A DNA stretch of 64,000 nt from Naegleria lovaniensis (GCF_003324165.1 NW_025407852.1:160114-224113); one strand, 5' to 3'. Positions 11,650 through 23,362 are shown, counted from the first letter of the stretch. Numbers and translations are program-made. The notes: a model not told the origin generated them from the sequence alone.

Positions 11650-14225
11650 ATGAAAAAAACCTCATCTTCGAAAAAGGCGTCGTCGACGAGTGGCTCATCA
11701 TCACTACAACAAACTAAACTCACGTTCAAGAAAAAGGGTACTTCTAATGCTAACAATGAAAAAACAACTACAAGTAACTCGGAGCAGCAGAAAAACACAA
11801 TTACAATTTCCGATGATGTTGATGATATTATTGTAGACAGCTCTGATGATGATATTTTCAGTTTCGGATTGGACGAGTATTCCATCAAAAATAGAGCAAA
11901 TGGTAGTAGCAGTGGCAACAATGCAGGTAATACATTATCGCAATCTTCATCTTCCTCCTCGACATCACAACCATCGTTCAAACCTCCACTCAAATTTTCA
12001 CAAGTCTCATCCACTGCAAGTAAAAAGAGTGAAGAGGATGTTGAAAGTGTGGATTGGAGCAATGACGAATCTATAACAACAGCTATGCATTTGGCGTTGA
12101 AAACAAAATTCAAACTCGAAGAATTTCGTCCGAATCAATTTGAAATAATATTCAACCTTTTGAAAAATCGACAAGACACGCTGGCTGTTTTGCCAACAGG
12201 TGCTGGCAAGTCTCTTACCTATCAACTACCAGCTGTGATTTTACCTGGAGTCACATTAGTTGTGAGTCCATTGATCGCTCTGATGCATAACCAGGTTCAA
12301 GCTTTGGAAAACTTGAATATTAAGGCCAATTTTTGGAATTCAAGCCAAAAGAAGAGTGAAATTACCAAGATTCAACACGACATGGAAGGTGGAAATCCCA
12401 AATATAAGATTATTTACGTCACACCAGAACTATTGACTGCCAACCAGAACTTTCAAGCCCTCATGAGATTACTTGCATCCAGAGATCAATTATCACTCAT
12501 TGCCATTGACGAATGTCATACCATCAATTCGTGGAGCGACTTTAGAAAATCGTTCCGTCAATTAGGCTCTCTGAAAAGCTCCTTCCCTCAAGTACCAACA
12601 ATTGCTTTAACTGCTACTGCAACCGATAAGGTCAGAACAGACATTGTACAATGTCTTCAGCTACGAAATCCCAAATGTTTCATCACCAGTTTTAATAGAC
12701 CAAACATTTCGTACGAAATTAGATACAAGGATATCATTAAGGACCCATATGGTGATTTGTGCAACTTTCTCAAATCTCGAATTGGAGAATGTGGAATTAT
12801 TTACTGTAGAACTAAAAATCAGGTTGAAGAATTGGTTTCTCAGCTCAGTAATGAGAAGGACGATGACGATCAAGCTCTTTTCACCGTGAAACCATATCAT
12901 GCTGGAGTCAAACTTTCCGAAAGAAAAACAGTTCTAAACGACTGGTTGAAAGGCACTACCAAAATTATTGTGGCAACCATAGCTTTTGGTATGGGTATTG
13001 ACAAGAAAGATGTGAGATTTGTTGTGCATTTTGCACTTCCAAAATCACTAGAAGGTTTTTATCAAGGTAAGTGAAGTGTAGTGAATTAAAGTGAAGTGTA
13101 GAGAACTAACAATTATCTTTGTACAACGACTGTATAGAGAGTGGACGTGCTGGAAGAGATGGTAAAAAGTCTGTCAGCTTGCTTTATCATTGCAGCCGTG
13201 AAAAGAGCTCAATATCATTCTTGATTTCAAGAGACACCAAATTAGGTGCAGATCGAATGCAAGAAGTTGAACAAGCATTTACTAAGGTTTGTGAATTTTG
13301 TGAGACTGGTTGCTGTAGAAGAAAGTTCATTTTGGAGTATTTTGGTGAGAGTTACGATCCTCTAAAACCTCGTGCCCTAACAACTGTTCAATCACCTGTA
13401 AAACAGCAAAAGACTTCAGGCAATACTGTTAAACAGCCTTTAAAGTTTACAAGCTCATCGAACGATTCCAGAACTCCATCAACACCTCCTCGAGGTGGCG
13501 CTGCATCATCCTCGTCAACAACGAGCGCAAATCAAGTCGAGGTACAACAAATCAAAGGTGTAGAATATTGCGACAAGTGTTGTGATTATTGTGCAAACCC
13601 AAAAAAGAAGTTGGAAGAAATTACAAATGCAACCTACACCTATTCTTCTTCTGGCTCGCGAAGCGGACTTGGAACACGAATGGCAGATGATTTTATCATG
13701 TCAGCCTCATCTGTATGTGACGATTTTATTGAGGAATATAATTCTGACGATTTGGATGAATTCGATGGCTCCGAAATGGAAGCAGCTCGACAAGACAGAG
13801 ATCGCTACCGTCAACAAAAGGGAATTACCAACAATTCTCTCATTACCAAAAATTCATCATCCAAAACAAAACCAACCAGTGGAGGTGGAATATTCAAGTC
13901 GGCAGCTGATATTCAACAAGAAAAAAGAAAACGTATGGAGGATTCAATTGAGGATGTTCTTGATGCTCTCGAAAGAGAGGAAAGTCGAGAACGAAAATTT
14001 TCCAAGCCCTCCTCTGCACCAAGACACAGCACTTTATTGCCATCCAGAAGTGCTGGAGGTAGTTCTTTAACTTCTTCGTCTGCAATGAATTCAGGTTTTG
14101 TAAAAGCGAGTAGTTTAGTGACAAGCAGCAATTCAAGCAGTGGCTATCGCTCTGCAGAAATGGCCTCAAGACAAAAGACAAAATCAAAAGGAGGAAATTT
14201 AGAGAGATTTCTCAGCAAGAAGTGA
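11650..14225 (+). CDS. RecQ-family DNA helicase
   Basis: ATP-dependent 3'-5' DNA helicase of genome maintenance. Exons 11650..13066 and 13138..14225, joined by a 71-bp GT-AG intron that splits motif VI (GFYQ|ESGRAGRDG). The ATG at 11650 starts a Lys/Ser-rich, acidic tail of about 150 residues. Helicase motifs: EFRPNQFEII, Walker A LPTGAGKSLTYQLP, motif II AIDECHTINSW (DECH, where RecQ usually has DEAH), TALTATAT-like IALTATATDKV, and IIVATIAFGMGIDKKDVRF. The zinc-binding domain is present as CEFCETGCCRRKFILEYFGE and CDKCCDYC, but the two halves are separated by about 70 Ser/Thr/Pro-rich residues instead of roughly ten. The C-terminal 200 residues are disordered and end in NLERFLSKK. About 834 residues. 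I cannot assign it to the BLM, RECQL5 or another subfamily. Confidence 0.92.
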
Positions 14226-14404
14226 AACCAATCGATTAGTTATTCGCGATTTTGAATTTTTCACACAACAAAAAATCTTTGAACAAAACAAAAAAATTAG
14301 CACATAATTACTTGAGGTCAGAAACCCAGAGTATTAATTCCAATTTATTCCAATCAACACATTCCGAGAGTTGTAAATATTCGAGTCATACCACTTGTGT
14401 GAAA

Positions 14405-15739
14405 ATGATTCCTCTTCATCATCATCAACGTGGTATTCCAATTTCAAATTCGTTGGTAAATTCTGTCATCCAAGCCTCATCATATGCATTGGCCTCTTCC
14501 GATCCTGACACTCCCTCCGATGATCGTTCATTATTAGGAGGTAAAATAGGTACACTCATCGGTCTTTTCATATTGAGTGTTGTTCTTGGATTGCTGCCGT
14601 ACATTGTTCATCATTTATCTAAAATTGAGAAACTTCGGAAATTGAAAAAGGCATTGAAAATCATTCAATTAATCTTCATGTATTGCAATTGTGTTGCTGC
14701 TGGAGCCATCCTCGGAAGTGGTTTAACGCACTTGTTACCCGATAGTGTAGAGTCTTTTAATAATTATTTTGAAATTTATAACAATCAAAGTAGTAATACG
14801 GATGAAGCATCATCATCATCTTTCAATACCTTGAACCATTATTATAGTATTAAGGCTTTCATGGCTGGTGAAGATTCCAACAATTCTACTTTTACTCCCA
14901 TTCCAGATACCGTTACGGAATATCCATGGGCCATGATGATTGCAGGAACGATATGTTTATTTCTAGTGGGATTGGATCGAGTCTTTTCGGAACATTCTCA
15001 TGGCTCTTCTCAATCCTACGAAGGTGAAACACATTCTCATCATCACGGACATGAACATCATGATATGGGAATGAATAACTATGCTTCAGTTCAGGCTGGA
15101 TCCAGTGGAATGGATGAAACTGCTGCTCTCATCCATCCGTCCTCATCCTCAGAACTGAAGAATGAATATTCGGAATTATTGTTGGAAGAACAGAAAGCGA
15201 AACGTAAATATGCCTTTCTGGTCAAATCGTTATTGTTCACGTTTGCAATTTGTGTGCATTCAGTGTTTGAGGCTTTTGCCTTGGGTTTAGAAAGTGATAT
15301 GAATTCATTTATTTCTTTATTTATTCCAATTGTGGCACACAAAGGATTTGAATCTCTGACCACAGGTAGGTTTTTTCGTAATTCGATGAATTCAATTCAT
15401 TGGTATAATCATGACGAAAAAGGATTTATTGTATTGAGATATACACTGTGTCGAGGATCCTTTCAGATTTGGATTTTACTGCAAGTAGCAATTTATGCTA
15501 TAAGTACACCTGTTGGTATGGGAATTGGAATGGCTATAAGCAGTGATTTATCCCTATCGTACTTTATGATTGCTGGTATTATTCAGAGTATTGCTTGTGG
15601 ATCCTTTTTATTTATTGCATGTTTTGAAATTATTCCAAGTAGCTTGGAGGAAAGTTCGACGATTGCGGGAAGATTTTTCAAAATGTTTTTAGTGGTCCTT
15701 GGATTTGCAGTCATGTGCATTTTGGCTGCTTTTAGTTAA
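14405..15739 (+). CDS. ZIP-family metal ion transporter
   Basis: Membrane transporter moving zinc or iron into the cytosol. The first in-frame ATG is at 14405; the open frame upstream has none. ZIP signatures: GAILGSGLTHLLPDSVESF in an early helix, HSVFEAFALGLESD in helix IV, IVAHKGFESL in helix V, and STPVGMGIGMAI. The cytosolic loop is His-rich (HSHHHGHEHHD), as usual for metal-binding loops in this family. Positions 15366..15455 look like an in-frame 90-bp intron (GTAGGT...CGAG): removing it deletes a polar stretch from the middle of the helix IV-V region and restores normal ZIP spacing, giving about 414 rather than 444 residues. It follows the RecQ gene in tandem. Confidence 0.88.
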   Translation: MIPLHHHQRGIPISNSLVNSVIQASSYALASSDPDTPSDDRSLLGGKIGTLIGLFILSVVLGLLPYIVHHLSKIEKLRKLKKALKIIQLIFMYCNCVAAGAILGSGLTHLLPDSVESFNNYFEIYNNQSSNTDEASSSSFNTLNHYYSIKAFMAGEDSNNSTFTPIPDTVTEYPWAMMIAGTICLFLVGLDRVFSEHSHGSSQSYEGETHSHHHGHEHHDMGMNNYASVQAGSSGMDETAALIHPSSSSELKNEYSELLLEEQKAKRKYAFLVKSLLFTFAICVHSVFEAFALGLESDMNSFISLFIPIVAHKGFESLTTGRFFRNSMNSIHWYNHDEKGFIVLRYTLCRGSFQIWILLQVAIYAISTPVGMGIGMAISSDLSLSYFMIAGIIQSIACGSFLFIACFEIIPSSLEESSTIAGRFFKMFLVVLGFAVMCILAAFS

Positions 15740-15955
15740 TTTTATTATTATGATTAAACTCAAATTGAAGAAACTATTTATTCCAAGCATGGTTGGTGGG
15801 TGGGCCACTTTTTCTTGTTGATCTTTTTCATCCTTTCGTTATTAATAAGGAATTTCTGTCCTCAAACAAGTCACACTTGCTTTGGCCAATACTTATCCTC
15901 TCAACAAGAAAATGAAACTGGTTTTGGAATGACACTACGAATTTATTGGAAAGCT

Positions 15956-16957
15956 TCACATAGTGATAGATCCCAAAAATACATCAAAATTATCAATATC
16001 ATCGTCAACATCTTCAGTAGCTGCTGAAACCTCTTCATCCACAACATCTTCAGAAACATTGAAACCCAATAATTTCATCACCATTTTGGCATCATCGCCT
16101 TTTTCTTTAAAAATACATTCCATTCCACCACAAGTACAAGTGATAATAACGATGGTATTAGATTTGAGCTCATCAGAAATTTCAGTTTCATAAATTCTCT
16201 TAATGGATTGAGCAGTTTGCATGTTTGAAGTCCAAATATGCAAAATTTGTCTCGTCCATTGATCACCAATGACTCCGTTTGTAGAGTCAATAATTCCACT
16301 TAATTTCTTCTTCAATAATAGCTTGATCGAGACATCGCTCACAACTTCTTCTAAATTCATGAAATTGAAACATCGTGTGACAGAACATCCCATTAACGTT
16401 GTTTCATTGGTCATGGTATTATTAAGGGCGATACACATGTCTGTGATCTTGCTTCCCTCTTTATACACCAATTCCATTTCTGTTTTATGAAGAGAAACTC
16501 GAATGGAAGCACACAAACTCTCAATCAACATTTTGATGAATTCAAACGAGAGGACTTCAGAAAATACAGAATTTCCTCCAGCGTTTGGCACACACAAAAT
16601 TCGTTGAGAGTCCTCAGAAAGTGTACTTCCTGAAGTCAATGCCAAGAATTGAGTGGCATTATCCATGGAAGAGTTGGCAGAGGTTGTTGTAGAATTCAAA
16701 CTACATTCTGTAACGATACAACAACTCGAACTAGCAGTAGCAGTGGATAATTCATGTGTGACGAGTTCAGAATCTTGCGAAGAGATGATACATTGAAGAT
16801 TGGATGACAAGGATGATGAAGATAAGGTTTGCTGCGAATGAGCAGTTGTACCACAAGAAGAACAAGATTCTTCTTGATTAGAATCCTCCCTTACAAGTGA
16901 GGAGGTTCGGGCATGTAGAGAAACAGCAGCAGCTGTCATCAATGCTTCTGGCATCAT
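15956..16957 (-). CDS. Hypothetical protein with a globular C-terminal half
   Basis: I do not recognise the function. The frame from ATG 16957 encodes 333 residues. The first 125 are Ser/Thr-rich low complexity; the rest looks folded, with ILCVPNAGGNSVFSEVLSFE, TEMELVYKEGSKITD, a VTRCFNF stretch, LLKKKLSGIIDSTNGVIGD, WTRQILHIW and NTIVIITCTCGGMECIF, then an acidic tail. The pattern of conserved-looking Gly, Trp and Cys residues suggests a real domain. A second frame with its own ATG at 17072 runs into this start (Ser/Cys-rich, resembling the same low-complexity style); it could be the true N-terminus displaced by an indel, or just leader sequence. Confidence 0.6.
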   Translation of the reverse strand: MMPEALMTAAAVSLHARTSSLVREDSNQEESCSSCGTTAHSQQTLSSSSLSSNLQCIISSQDSELVTHELSTATASSSCCIVTECSLNSTTTSANSSMDNATQFLALTSGSTLSEDSQRILCVPNAGGNSVFSEVLSFEFIKMLIESLCASIRVSLHKTEMELVYKEGSKITDMCIALNNTMTNETTLMGCSVTRCFNFMNLEEVVSDVSIKLLLKKKLSGIIDSTNGVIGDQWTRQILHIWTSNMQTAQSIKRIYETEISDELKSNTIVIITCTCGGMECIFKEKGDDAKMVMKLLGFNVSEDVVDEEVSAATEDVDDDIDNFDVFLGSITM

Positions 16958-17373
16958 CGAAGCCTTGAGCAGAGTGTTCTTCTGATGCTTCGAGGAGTTG
17001 GAGGCTGTTCGGGCATGTGCTACTAGTCATGTTGCTCATGTTACATGACGAGGATTCAAGAGTGGAGGTCATTGTGTTGGTGGGTGTTTAGTGTGATGAT
17101 CGGGGTCGTTTTGGGACTTGTTCAATTCTATTTTGTTTTTTTGTTCGTGTTCTAAAATTAACAAAGACGTTGGAACTCTGGATTAAAAAGCTTTGGAATG
17201 CATGCTGGAATATGAACTTCAATATTTACAAAACACGTTTTCTCGGAAAATCAACAAGACCAATACCGAGTCTATTATTAAAACTTATGATTTCTATTCT
17301 GCCAACACTTGAGTATCAATCACATCTTCCAAACGAAAGATTACGGCCACTGTTATGAGAAATCTCTGATCAA

Positions 17374-17751
17374 TCAGCGAGAGGCTAGTCTTGGGGTTGA
17401 TAACCTTACCCTAACGTTGGTTAGTTGATATTCAGGTTCCTTAATAATCTCATAAATCACAAGTCGATCATTTACCACTACTTGCTTAAAAACAGGGGAA
17501 TGTTGAGCTGAGGTGCTACAGCGATTTCAGACGAGAAGAAAAATCGAATAGATCAAGCATACCAGTTGGAAGAAAAGGATCACATTGCAAATCATTCCTA
17601 AAATCAAAGCACAACAAAACAACTGTTGTTTAAGCATCATGATGGGTACCTCTTGAGCTTTATAATATACTGGAACGAGTACTTCATCGGAACATCTCTT
17701 TTCCATCTTGGTAGTGTGGTCCTGTGTGAGTGTGCTCTTGCTTGCTTCCAT
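17374..17751 (-). CDS. Small single-pass membrane protein, probably spliced
   Basis: Exon 17563..17751 starts with ATG and encodes a polar N-terminus and one strong membrane helix (QLFCCALILGMICNVILFF). A GTATGC donor follows at once and an acceptor at 17485 joins in phase to QVVVNDRLVIYEIIKEPEYQ, giving about 99 residues. The last exon is uncertain: an open stretch at 17294..17350 on the same strand (VAVIFRLEDVIDTQVLAE) may be a further exon after a GTAAGG...AACAG intron, but the phase is off by one. The family is unknown to me. No other gene is visible in 17073-17373. Confidence 0.4.
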
Positions 17752-17882
17752 TTTTAAAGGCCTTTTAAAACATTCAATTCGTTGCCCTCTGGCTCGTCCT
17801 GACTCTACTTTGAAAAAAACACTTCAATATATTGAGATTTAATGTGGTTGTCAAAAGTGTTTGCTGAACTGAATACAAATCA

Positions 17883-19180
17883 TTAGAGCAACGAGTAGGG
17901 CGATATGGTGTGAGTCTTTAAAGCATGTTGCACCGAAGGTTGCCTTAAATACTCTTGTAAAAGTATGTTGAATTTCATCACAGTACCATTGTTCTTCACA
18001 TAGTATTCATGAAAATTGATGAAAACATAATTGTAGAGGCCTTGGAAGATATTCTCTGTGGTTGTTTGATGAGTTTGTTCGTCCTGTTCAAAATTTAAAC
18101 CATAAAACACTTCAACAATTTCATGAGATCTAATCATGTTGATAAGAATTCCAGTAATGTTGATTCCTGAAATGGCAAATGGATACCACATGGTTGGATC
18201 TGATACGTCTTCCAACATTTCACGAGCTTCTCTTGTGTATAACACCACAAATCGGCTATTTCAATGAAATTTGTATAATTTTGCACAAAATTAATACCTA
18301 CTGTAAATTAACTAATCCTAGCATTCCCATTCCTCTAAAATCAGTTCTATTGAATATTGAAATCATCAAGTCCACAAACATGTTAATCTAATTCTATTTT
18401 TGATTTCAAAACCTACTTTGGGTGAAGCCCTTGAAAACCAATTTCCTTCCAATCTGGAGATGTCAATTCTTCTCTATCGTCCATAAATGTGAGCGTGTGA
18501 TTTGGTTTTAGCGTTGTCCACAAGCTCAATAATAAATTCTTATGTGTTGTGTCACTCAATTCAAAGGATGTTCGTGCCAAATTATCCAAATAATTGATAC
18601 TTTGATTGAGATTGATCATGTGTCTAAGACAAGTTTTGCAAACCTTCTTGGAATGTTCAGATGTAAAACTATTTTTCCCCTTGATATTTCTAATTTTTCC
18701 GTAAACTGTTAAAAAATTGTTCATTCGGTAAAGATGAATTCTCCCAAACATGCACACACGTACCCTCATCGACATCTGTGAATTTTCTACTCAAATAGTA
18801 AAATGTTATATTTGTCTCCTTATTTGAATTTTCCTCCAACAAGGATGCCAACTGTTTGGATGTTCCTAAACTTTGCTCTAAAATTCTCCGTCGTCAGAAT
18901 TTCCATTGACACAACATCATTACATACCAAACCGTTTCGTTACCACATAATTCGTATCTACTCCTTTTTGTTCTTCACAAATTCGTTCTAGTTCACATTT
19001 TCCGGTCAGTAAATGGATAATATATTTTATAATACTTTTGTATTGAGCCGGTAATAATCTACAGTTGAGCATCTCTCCATTCCTCCATACAACCAACAAG
19101 ATCATGTTGTACCTACCTCCATAAAAATACGAATAATGAGGTTTGCCACATTCCGACAGTTGTGTTGAGAGAGGAGCCAT
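17883..19180 (-). CDS. ELMO-domain protein, five exons
   Basis: ELMO/CED-12 domain proteins act with Rac or Arf GTPases in actin control and membrane traffic. My splice model, 18928..19180, 18764..18877, 18417..18705, 18302..18346, 17883..18255, has GT-AG borders throughout and closes exactly at 357 residues, with introns of 50, 58, 70 and 46 bp. The ELMO signature is split over exons 3 to 5: LLLSLWTTLKP, DWKEIGFQG-LHPK, TDFRGMGMLGLVNL, then FVVLYTREAREML and YPFAISGINITGILINMI, ending in a helical tail. The first 120 residues (LLVVWRNGEMLNCRLLPAQY) lack a domain I recognise. The start codon lies 42 bp from that of MGM101 on the other strand. Confidence 0.9.
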
Positions 19181-19222
19181 TTTTTGTTTTTTAAAATCTA
19201 ATTTTGCAGCAAACTCAACGTT
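19181..19222. promoter_or_regulatory. 42-bp divergent start-to-start gap
   Basis: The whole space between the divergent ATGs of the ELMO gene and MGM101. It must hold both 5' leaders and core promoter elements, or those lie inside coding sequence. It is A/T-rich; I see no recognisable motif. Confidence 0.5.
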
Positions 19223-20156
19223 ATGATGACGCTGTCCAATTCATACGATGAAGGACATCCAATCAAAAAAATGCACAAACGAGTACTTTCCCTCTCTGCT
19301 CTTATGGCCAATAGGTCGCGAGCATTGATTTCATCAAGCTTCACTAATATCAACCAAAGCATGATCCGATCATTCTCTATCGGAATGATGAATTTACAAG
19401 CAAACAAACCTGAAATTGATGTTTTATCATTGATTTCAAACACACCATTCAAGAAGGAAATTGCTGATATTTTGTTGGCTCCTCTTGACAACAAGGATAT
19501 TGAAGTGTTGCCAGAAGGAAGCCTGTTTTTACCTGAAATTAAGGTATGAAATCTATATTTGAATTTTCAAATCGATAATCATCCGTTGCTTAGTATCGAA
19601 GAATTTTAAACAAAGCCTTCTTGCCTGGAGGATGGGTAAGTGAAATTATTTCCATAAATATGGTGGATCACTTCACATTGACGATGAATCTTGTAAATAC
19701 CACACCAATATAGTCGCTAATTCCTATGGGAGCCCATGAAATTAAGGACAAGTGCATTGTTCAAGAATATGCCTTAATTTGTCATGGCAAGTTTGTGTCA
19801 CAAGTGTACGGAGAGCAAACCTTTGATCCATCTGAACAAAGCTTTAAAACACTTGGAACAGCACTTGAAGGTTGTAAATCAAATGCTCTGATGAGATGTT
19901 GCAAAGATCTTGGAATTGGTAAGTTCTTGAAAACATGGTCACAACACACTGACCCATTATATCCATTAATATTTAAACAACAAAAATAGGCTCAGAACTG
20001 TGGGATCCAAACTTTGTACGAGAATGGAAAAAGCACAATGTCGTTGCTGTGTTGTGTGAAAATGTTAAAAACAAAACCACCAAGGTGTTGTACAGAAGAA
20101 AAGACAGACCTGCTTTCCAATATCCTTACACTGAGAAGCAAATCATGAACCAGTAA
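19223..20156 (+). CDS. MGM101: MGM101-like mitochondrial recombination protein
   Basis: MGM101 is a Rad52-like single-strand annealing protein needed for mitochondrial DNA repair and maintenance. Exons 19223..19543, 19594..19635, 19714..19918 and 19990..20156, all GT-AG, give 244 residues with no phase conflict. The core is unmistakable: YRRILNKAFLPGGW, LICHGKFVSQVYGEQ, GTALEGCKSNALMRCCKDLG, GSELWDPNFVREWKKHN and, near the end, PAFQYPYTEKQ. The N-terminus is basic and hydroxylated (KKMHKRVLSLSALMANRSRA), fitting a mitochondrial presequence. The first Met at 19223 has a second adjacent Met. Exon 2 is only 42 bp. Confidence 0.94.
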
Positions 20157-20575
20157 AAGCAGAACACCCTCAACAGAATAAACATGGAGAGGGATTGAAT
20201 ACGAGAGAACTTCATTCTCTTCCTGCTTTGTCATTCACACGAATTGACAATGCCTGATTTTGAAACTTTGTCGACTTTGTAGTTGACCCAATATTTCTAC
20301 ACATGTCCGTCATCAATCAACACAGCCAACAACTTTTAGTGGATCCTCTCGAGAAGGCAAACCCAAACTACAATCTCCTGTCACAAAGGCAGAACATCAA
20401 ACAAAAATTTCTCTCACTCATCATCAGCTGCCAAGTGCTGTTCGATCATCATCATCCTCATCACTCTCGTTCGATCGTTCACTTCTTGAACAATCAACAA
20501 TACCCTTTTTGATCTTCCTTTTGTAATAAACCATTCCATCATCATCATTAATAATTCCCAACAAACAACAACATC
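20157..20575 (+). other. Intergenic region / leader of the BAR-RhoGAP gene
   Basis: 419 bases, rich in TC/CA and ATCATC runs. An ATG at 20303 opens a 69-codon frame ending at 20512, His/Ser-rich and without visible fold; it may be an upstream ORF in the leader. No RNA gene seen. Confidence 0.5.
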
Positions 20576-23154
20576 ATGAGAGGAATATTTGGTAAAAAGT
20601 CCACCAATACGACTAACACTTCTACTGCCAATAACAACAATGCCGATGATCTAAGTGATGATTCACCTTCCTCACCTCGTCAATCGCCATACAGTACTGC
20701 ATCATCTTCGGCCAGTAGCAACACGACCGATGCTTCTTCTTCTGCATCAACAACAAATGCACAAAAGCAACCAGCTTCTGTGATGGGTACTTTTTGGAAG
20801 AGAGCAACAACTGTGGGTATGTGTTTGTATTGATATTATTGAGTTTTTTGTAAACGTTCGTCGTTATCAAATTTATTGTTATTATTATTATTTAAAAATT
20901 CATGATGACATCTCTCTGTACCTATGAATTGATCAATGGATAATTGTTCCACAAACGACAACAACAACAACAACAACATATTGGTTCTCTTCATGTATTT
21001 CTATTTTCTCCATTTGGGATGCAATATGATGATTTTTGATCTTTTCATCTTCTTTCCATAACGAACGAAAACACTCGTATGATAATCAAAATCATCATCA
21101 TCATCATATCATGGAAATATATACTGACCTCACTCCCTCACCTTCCTCATTATAACATCAAAACAGGAAAACACAAAATCATGAAAACCATCGGAAAAGC
21201 AGAAGAAATTGAATTTCCTGATGATTTCATTCGTGCCAACCAAGCCTTCAAAGACTCTCAAACACACTACAAGGAAATGGATAAATTATTGAGAAAGTTT
21301 ACCAAATCCTCTCAGAGCCATTCCGAAGATGAATTGACTCTAGGAACTCAATTCAAAGAATACGCAGCAACACTCAAATTGGACTATGTTTCGGGAGAGT
21401 CGTTTGCTCCTCCTCGTACCTTGTATACCAATTTGGAAGTTAACAAAATGTTTAACATGTTTGATCAGTTGGGTTGCTGTTTGGAACAACTTTCCGAATT
21501 ACGTAGTAATATGAACAATGATGTTTCGAGCATTTTGTTGAGTAAGGTTCATGAAGCCATGGAAGAAGGAGATGCTTGTAAGAATCTCAAAGAATACTAT
21601 AGAGAGGCTGTGGTGGAACACAATGTGGATGTGACACGATACAATACTCTCAAACAGAAATCCAATGATTTGGTAAAGATTAAGAATGCTGAAAAGGATG
21701 CTGAAGAGAAACAAAAATTAGCAAATCAAGTTCATGAGAATATCATGAAAGAGTTGCAATACCAAGAAGAACTTCGAGATTATGAATATTTGAATGCTAT
21801 TCGACAATTTATTTCAGTCTATAGAACTTATTTCATTCAGGGTTCACAAGTATTGGACGAATTAGAGAGCCATCTCATTACAGGCAAATCCAGATCAGCC
21901 ATGCGTTCCTATGACGTGAATGATATCATCAATTACAAGGAAATTCAGAATCAACAAGCTCAACAAGCACAGCAAGCTCAACAATCAAAACCTAAAAAAC
22001 CAAAAGAAGACAAACAAGTCTTTGGTGTTCCACTCACAACAGTCATGAAGAGAGAACGAGAATTGAACCGCGACGTGGTTCCAAATATGTGTGTCGATTT
22101 ATTCGAATTTTTAGAGTTGAAAGGATTGGACGTGGAAGGAATTTTCAGATTGGCTGGAGAAGTTGTAGGAGTGAGTTATGTGAAAAAAATGTATGACAAT
22201 GGAAAGAAACATTTGGATTTGGGTGGAATGATTGCTACTAAGGAATTTAAAGACATTCACGTCGTTTCGAGTCTTTTGAAAATGTATTTGAGAGAAATGC
22301 CTGAGCCTTTACTTACCTACGAACGGTATGACTCCTTCTTGAAATTATTGCAATTGAAAGACGAGAGCGAGATTGGTTATGGAATGCTCAATTTAGTGAA
22401 ACAGTTACCTATTGAACATATTGCCATGTTGGACAAGTTGATGAGATTTTTGAAAAAAGTTGCCGATCGTTCTGACGTGAATAAGATGACCATGTCCAAT
22501 TTGTCGATTGTGTTCGGTGTGAATATTTTGAAGTCAGCTGATAACAATCCAATGAGAATGGCCAAAGACAGTCAAGCCATTAACAAGACATGTGAATTGC
22601 TGATTGGTCTCTATGAGGATTATATTGGAATTCATGTAAAGGATCAAATTGAGCAATTCCGACAACAGAGAATTCAAAAATTCCAAACGATTTCTGCTCA
22701 AACTGAAGAGACCTACTATGATCCTACGATTAACGAACCATTCAATGCATTTGAGGAAGAATCCAAAAAGAAGGGTTTCCTTCCACCTCCATCAAGAACA
22801 GCTTCCATGGTCACTTCACCAACCACTGGAACACAACCTCAATCTGTGTCAGCTTCATCGTCACCAAGTACCAAAACAATGCCATTGCCATCAAGACCTC
22901 AACGTTTGCCACCACAACCACCGAAACCAACACCAAAGCCAACATCAACGCCACCAGTTCACAGCACTAGTGTCAGTTTCGGAGGCCATTTGCAAGATGA
23001 TGGTGGCTTTGTAGACGTACCTTTCAATAGCACCAATGATGAACAGGATCCTTTTGCTCAATTTGACAATGAACAGAAAAATAAGAAATCGTCATCTAAT
23101 TTGTATCCTTCGGTGAACAATACCAAATGGGAAGACCCTAACGACTTTTTCTAG
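20576..23154 (+). CDS. BAR-domain RhoGAP
   Basis: GTPase-activating protein for Rho/Rac with a membrane-curvature-binding BAR domain. Exon 20576..20816, a long 350-bp intron with (ACA)n and (ATC)n runs, exon 21167..23154; 742 residues. The N-terminal 80 residues are Ser/Thr/Asn-rich. Residues about 85-330 form long charged helices of BAR type (FPDDFIRANQAFKDSQTHYK, KLRKFT, EAVVEHNVDV). The RhoGAP domain follows (FGVPLTTVM, GIFRLAGEVVGVSYV with the catalytic arginine, REMPEPLLTYERYDSF, NKMTMSNLSIVFGVNIL). The C-terminus is Pro-rich (LPSRPQRLPPQPPKPTPKP), a likely SH3 ligand. The frame is clean. Confidence 0.92.
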
Positions 23155-23362
23155 TTTTTGAAAGCGCTTCTCATGACACATTTGTACAAACAATAATATC
23201 TTAATAACATCTCATTAATTTATTTCATTGATACTATTTTGTTTGTGATAGATTTGTTGGAATACATGATTGTGCTTGATCCAAGCAAAACCAGCCCAGT
23301 CTCTAAACTTCTGCAACTCTAACCATGAACAGGACCTGTTTTTAACAAAAGCTGGAAAGTAT

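Noticed and set aside
11589-12113. 174-codon minus-strand ORF over the RecQ N-terminus
   Set aside because: Shadow of Ser/Asp-rich coding sequence; repetitive Leu/Ser/Val with no start context.
20303-20512. 69-codon ORF upstream of RhoGAP as an independent gene
   Set aside because: His/Ser/Gln-rich without fold; best seen as leader sequence or uORF.
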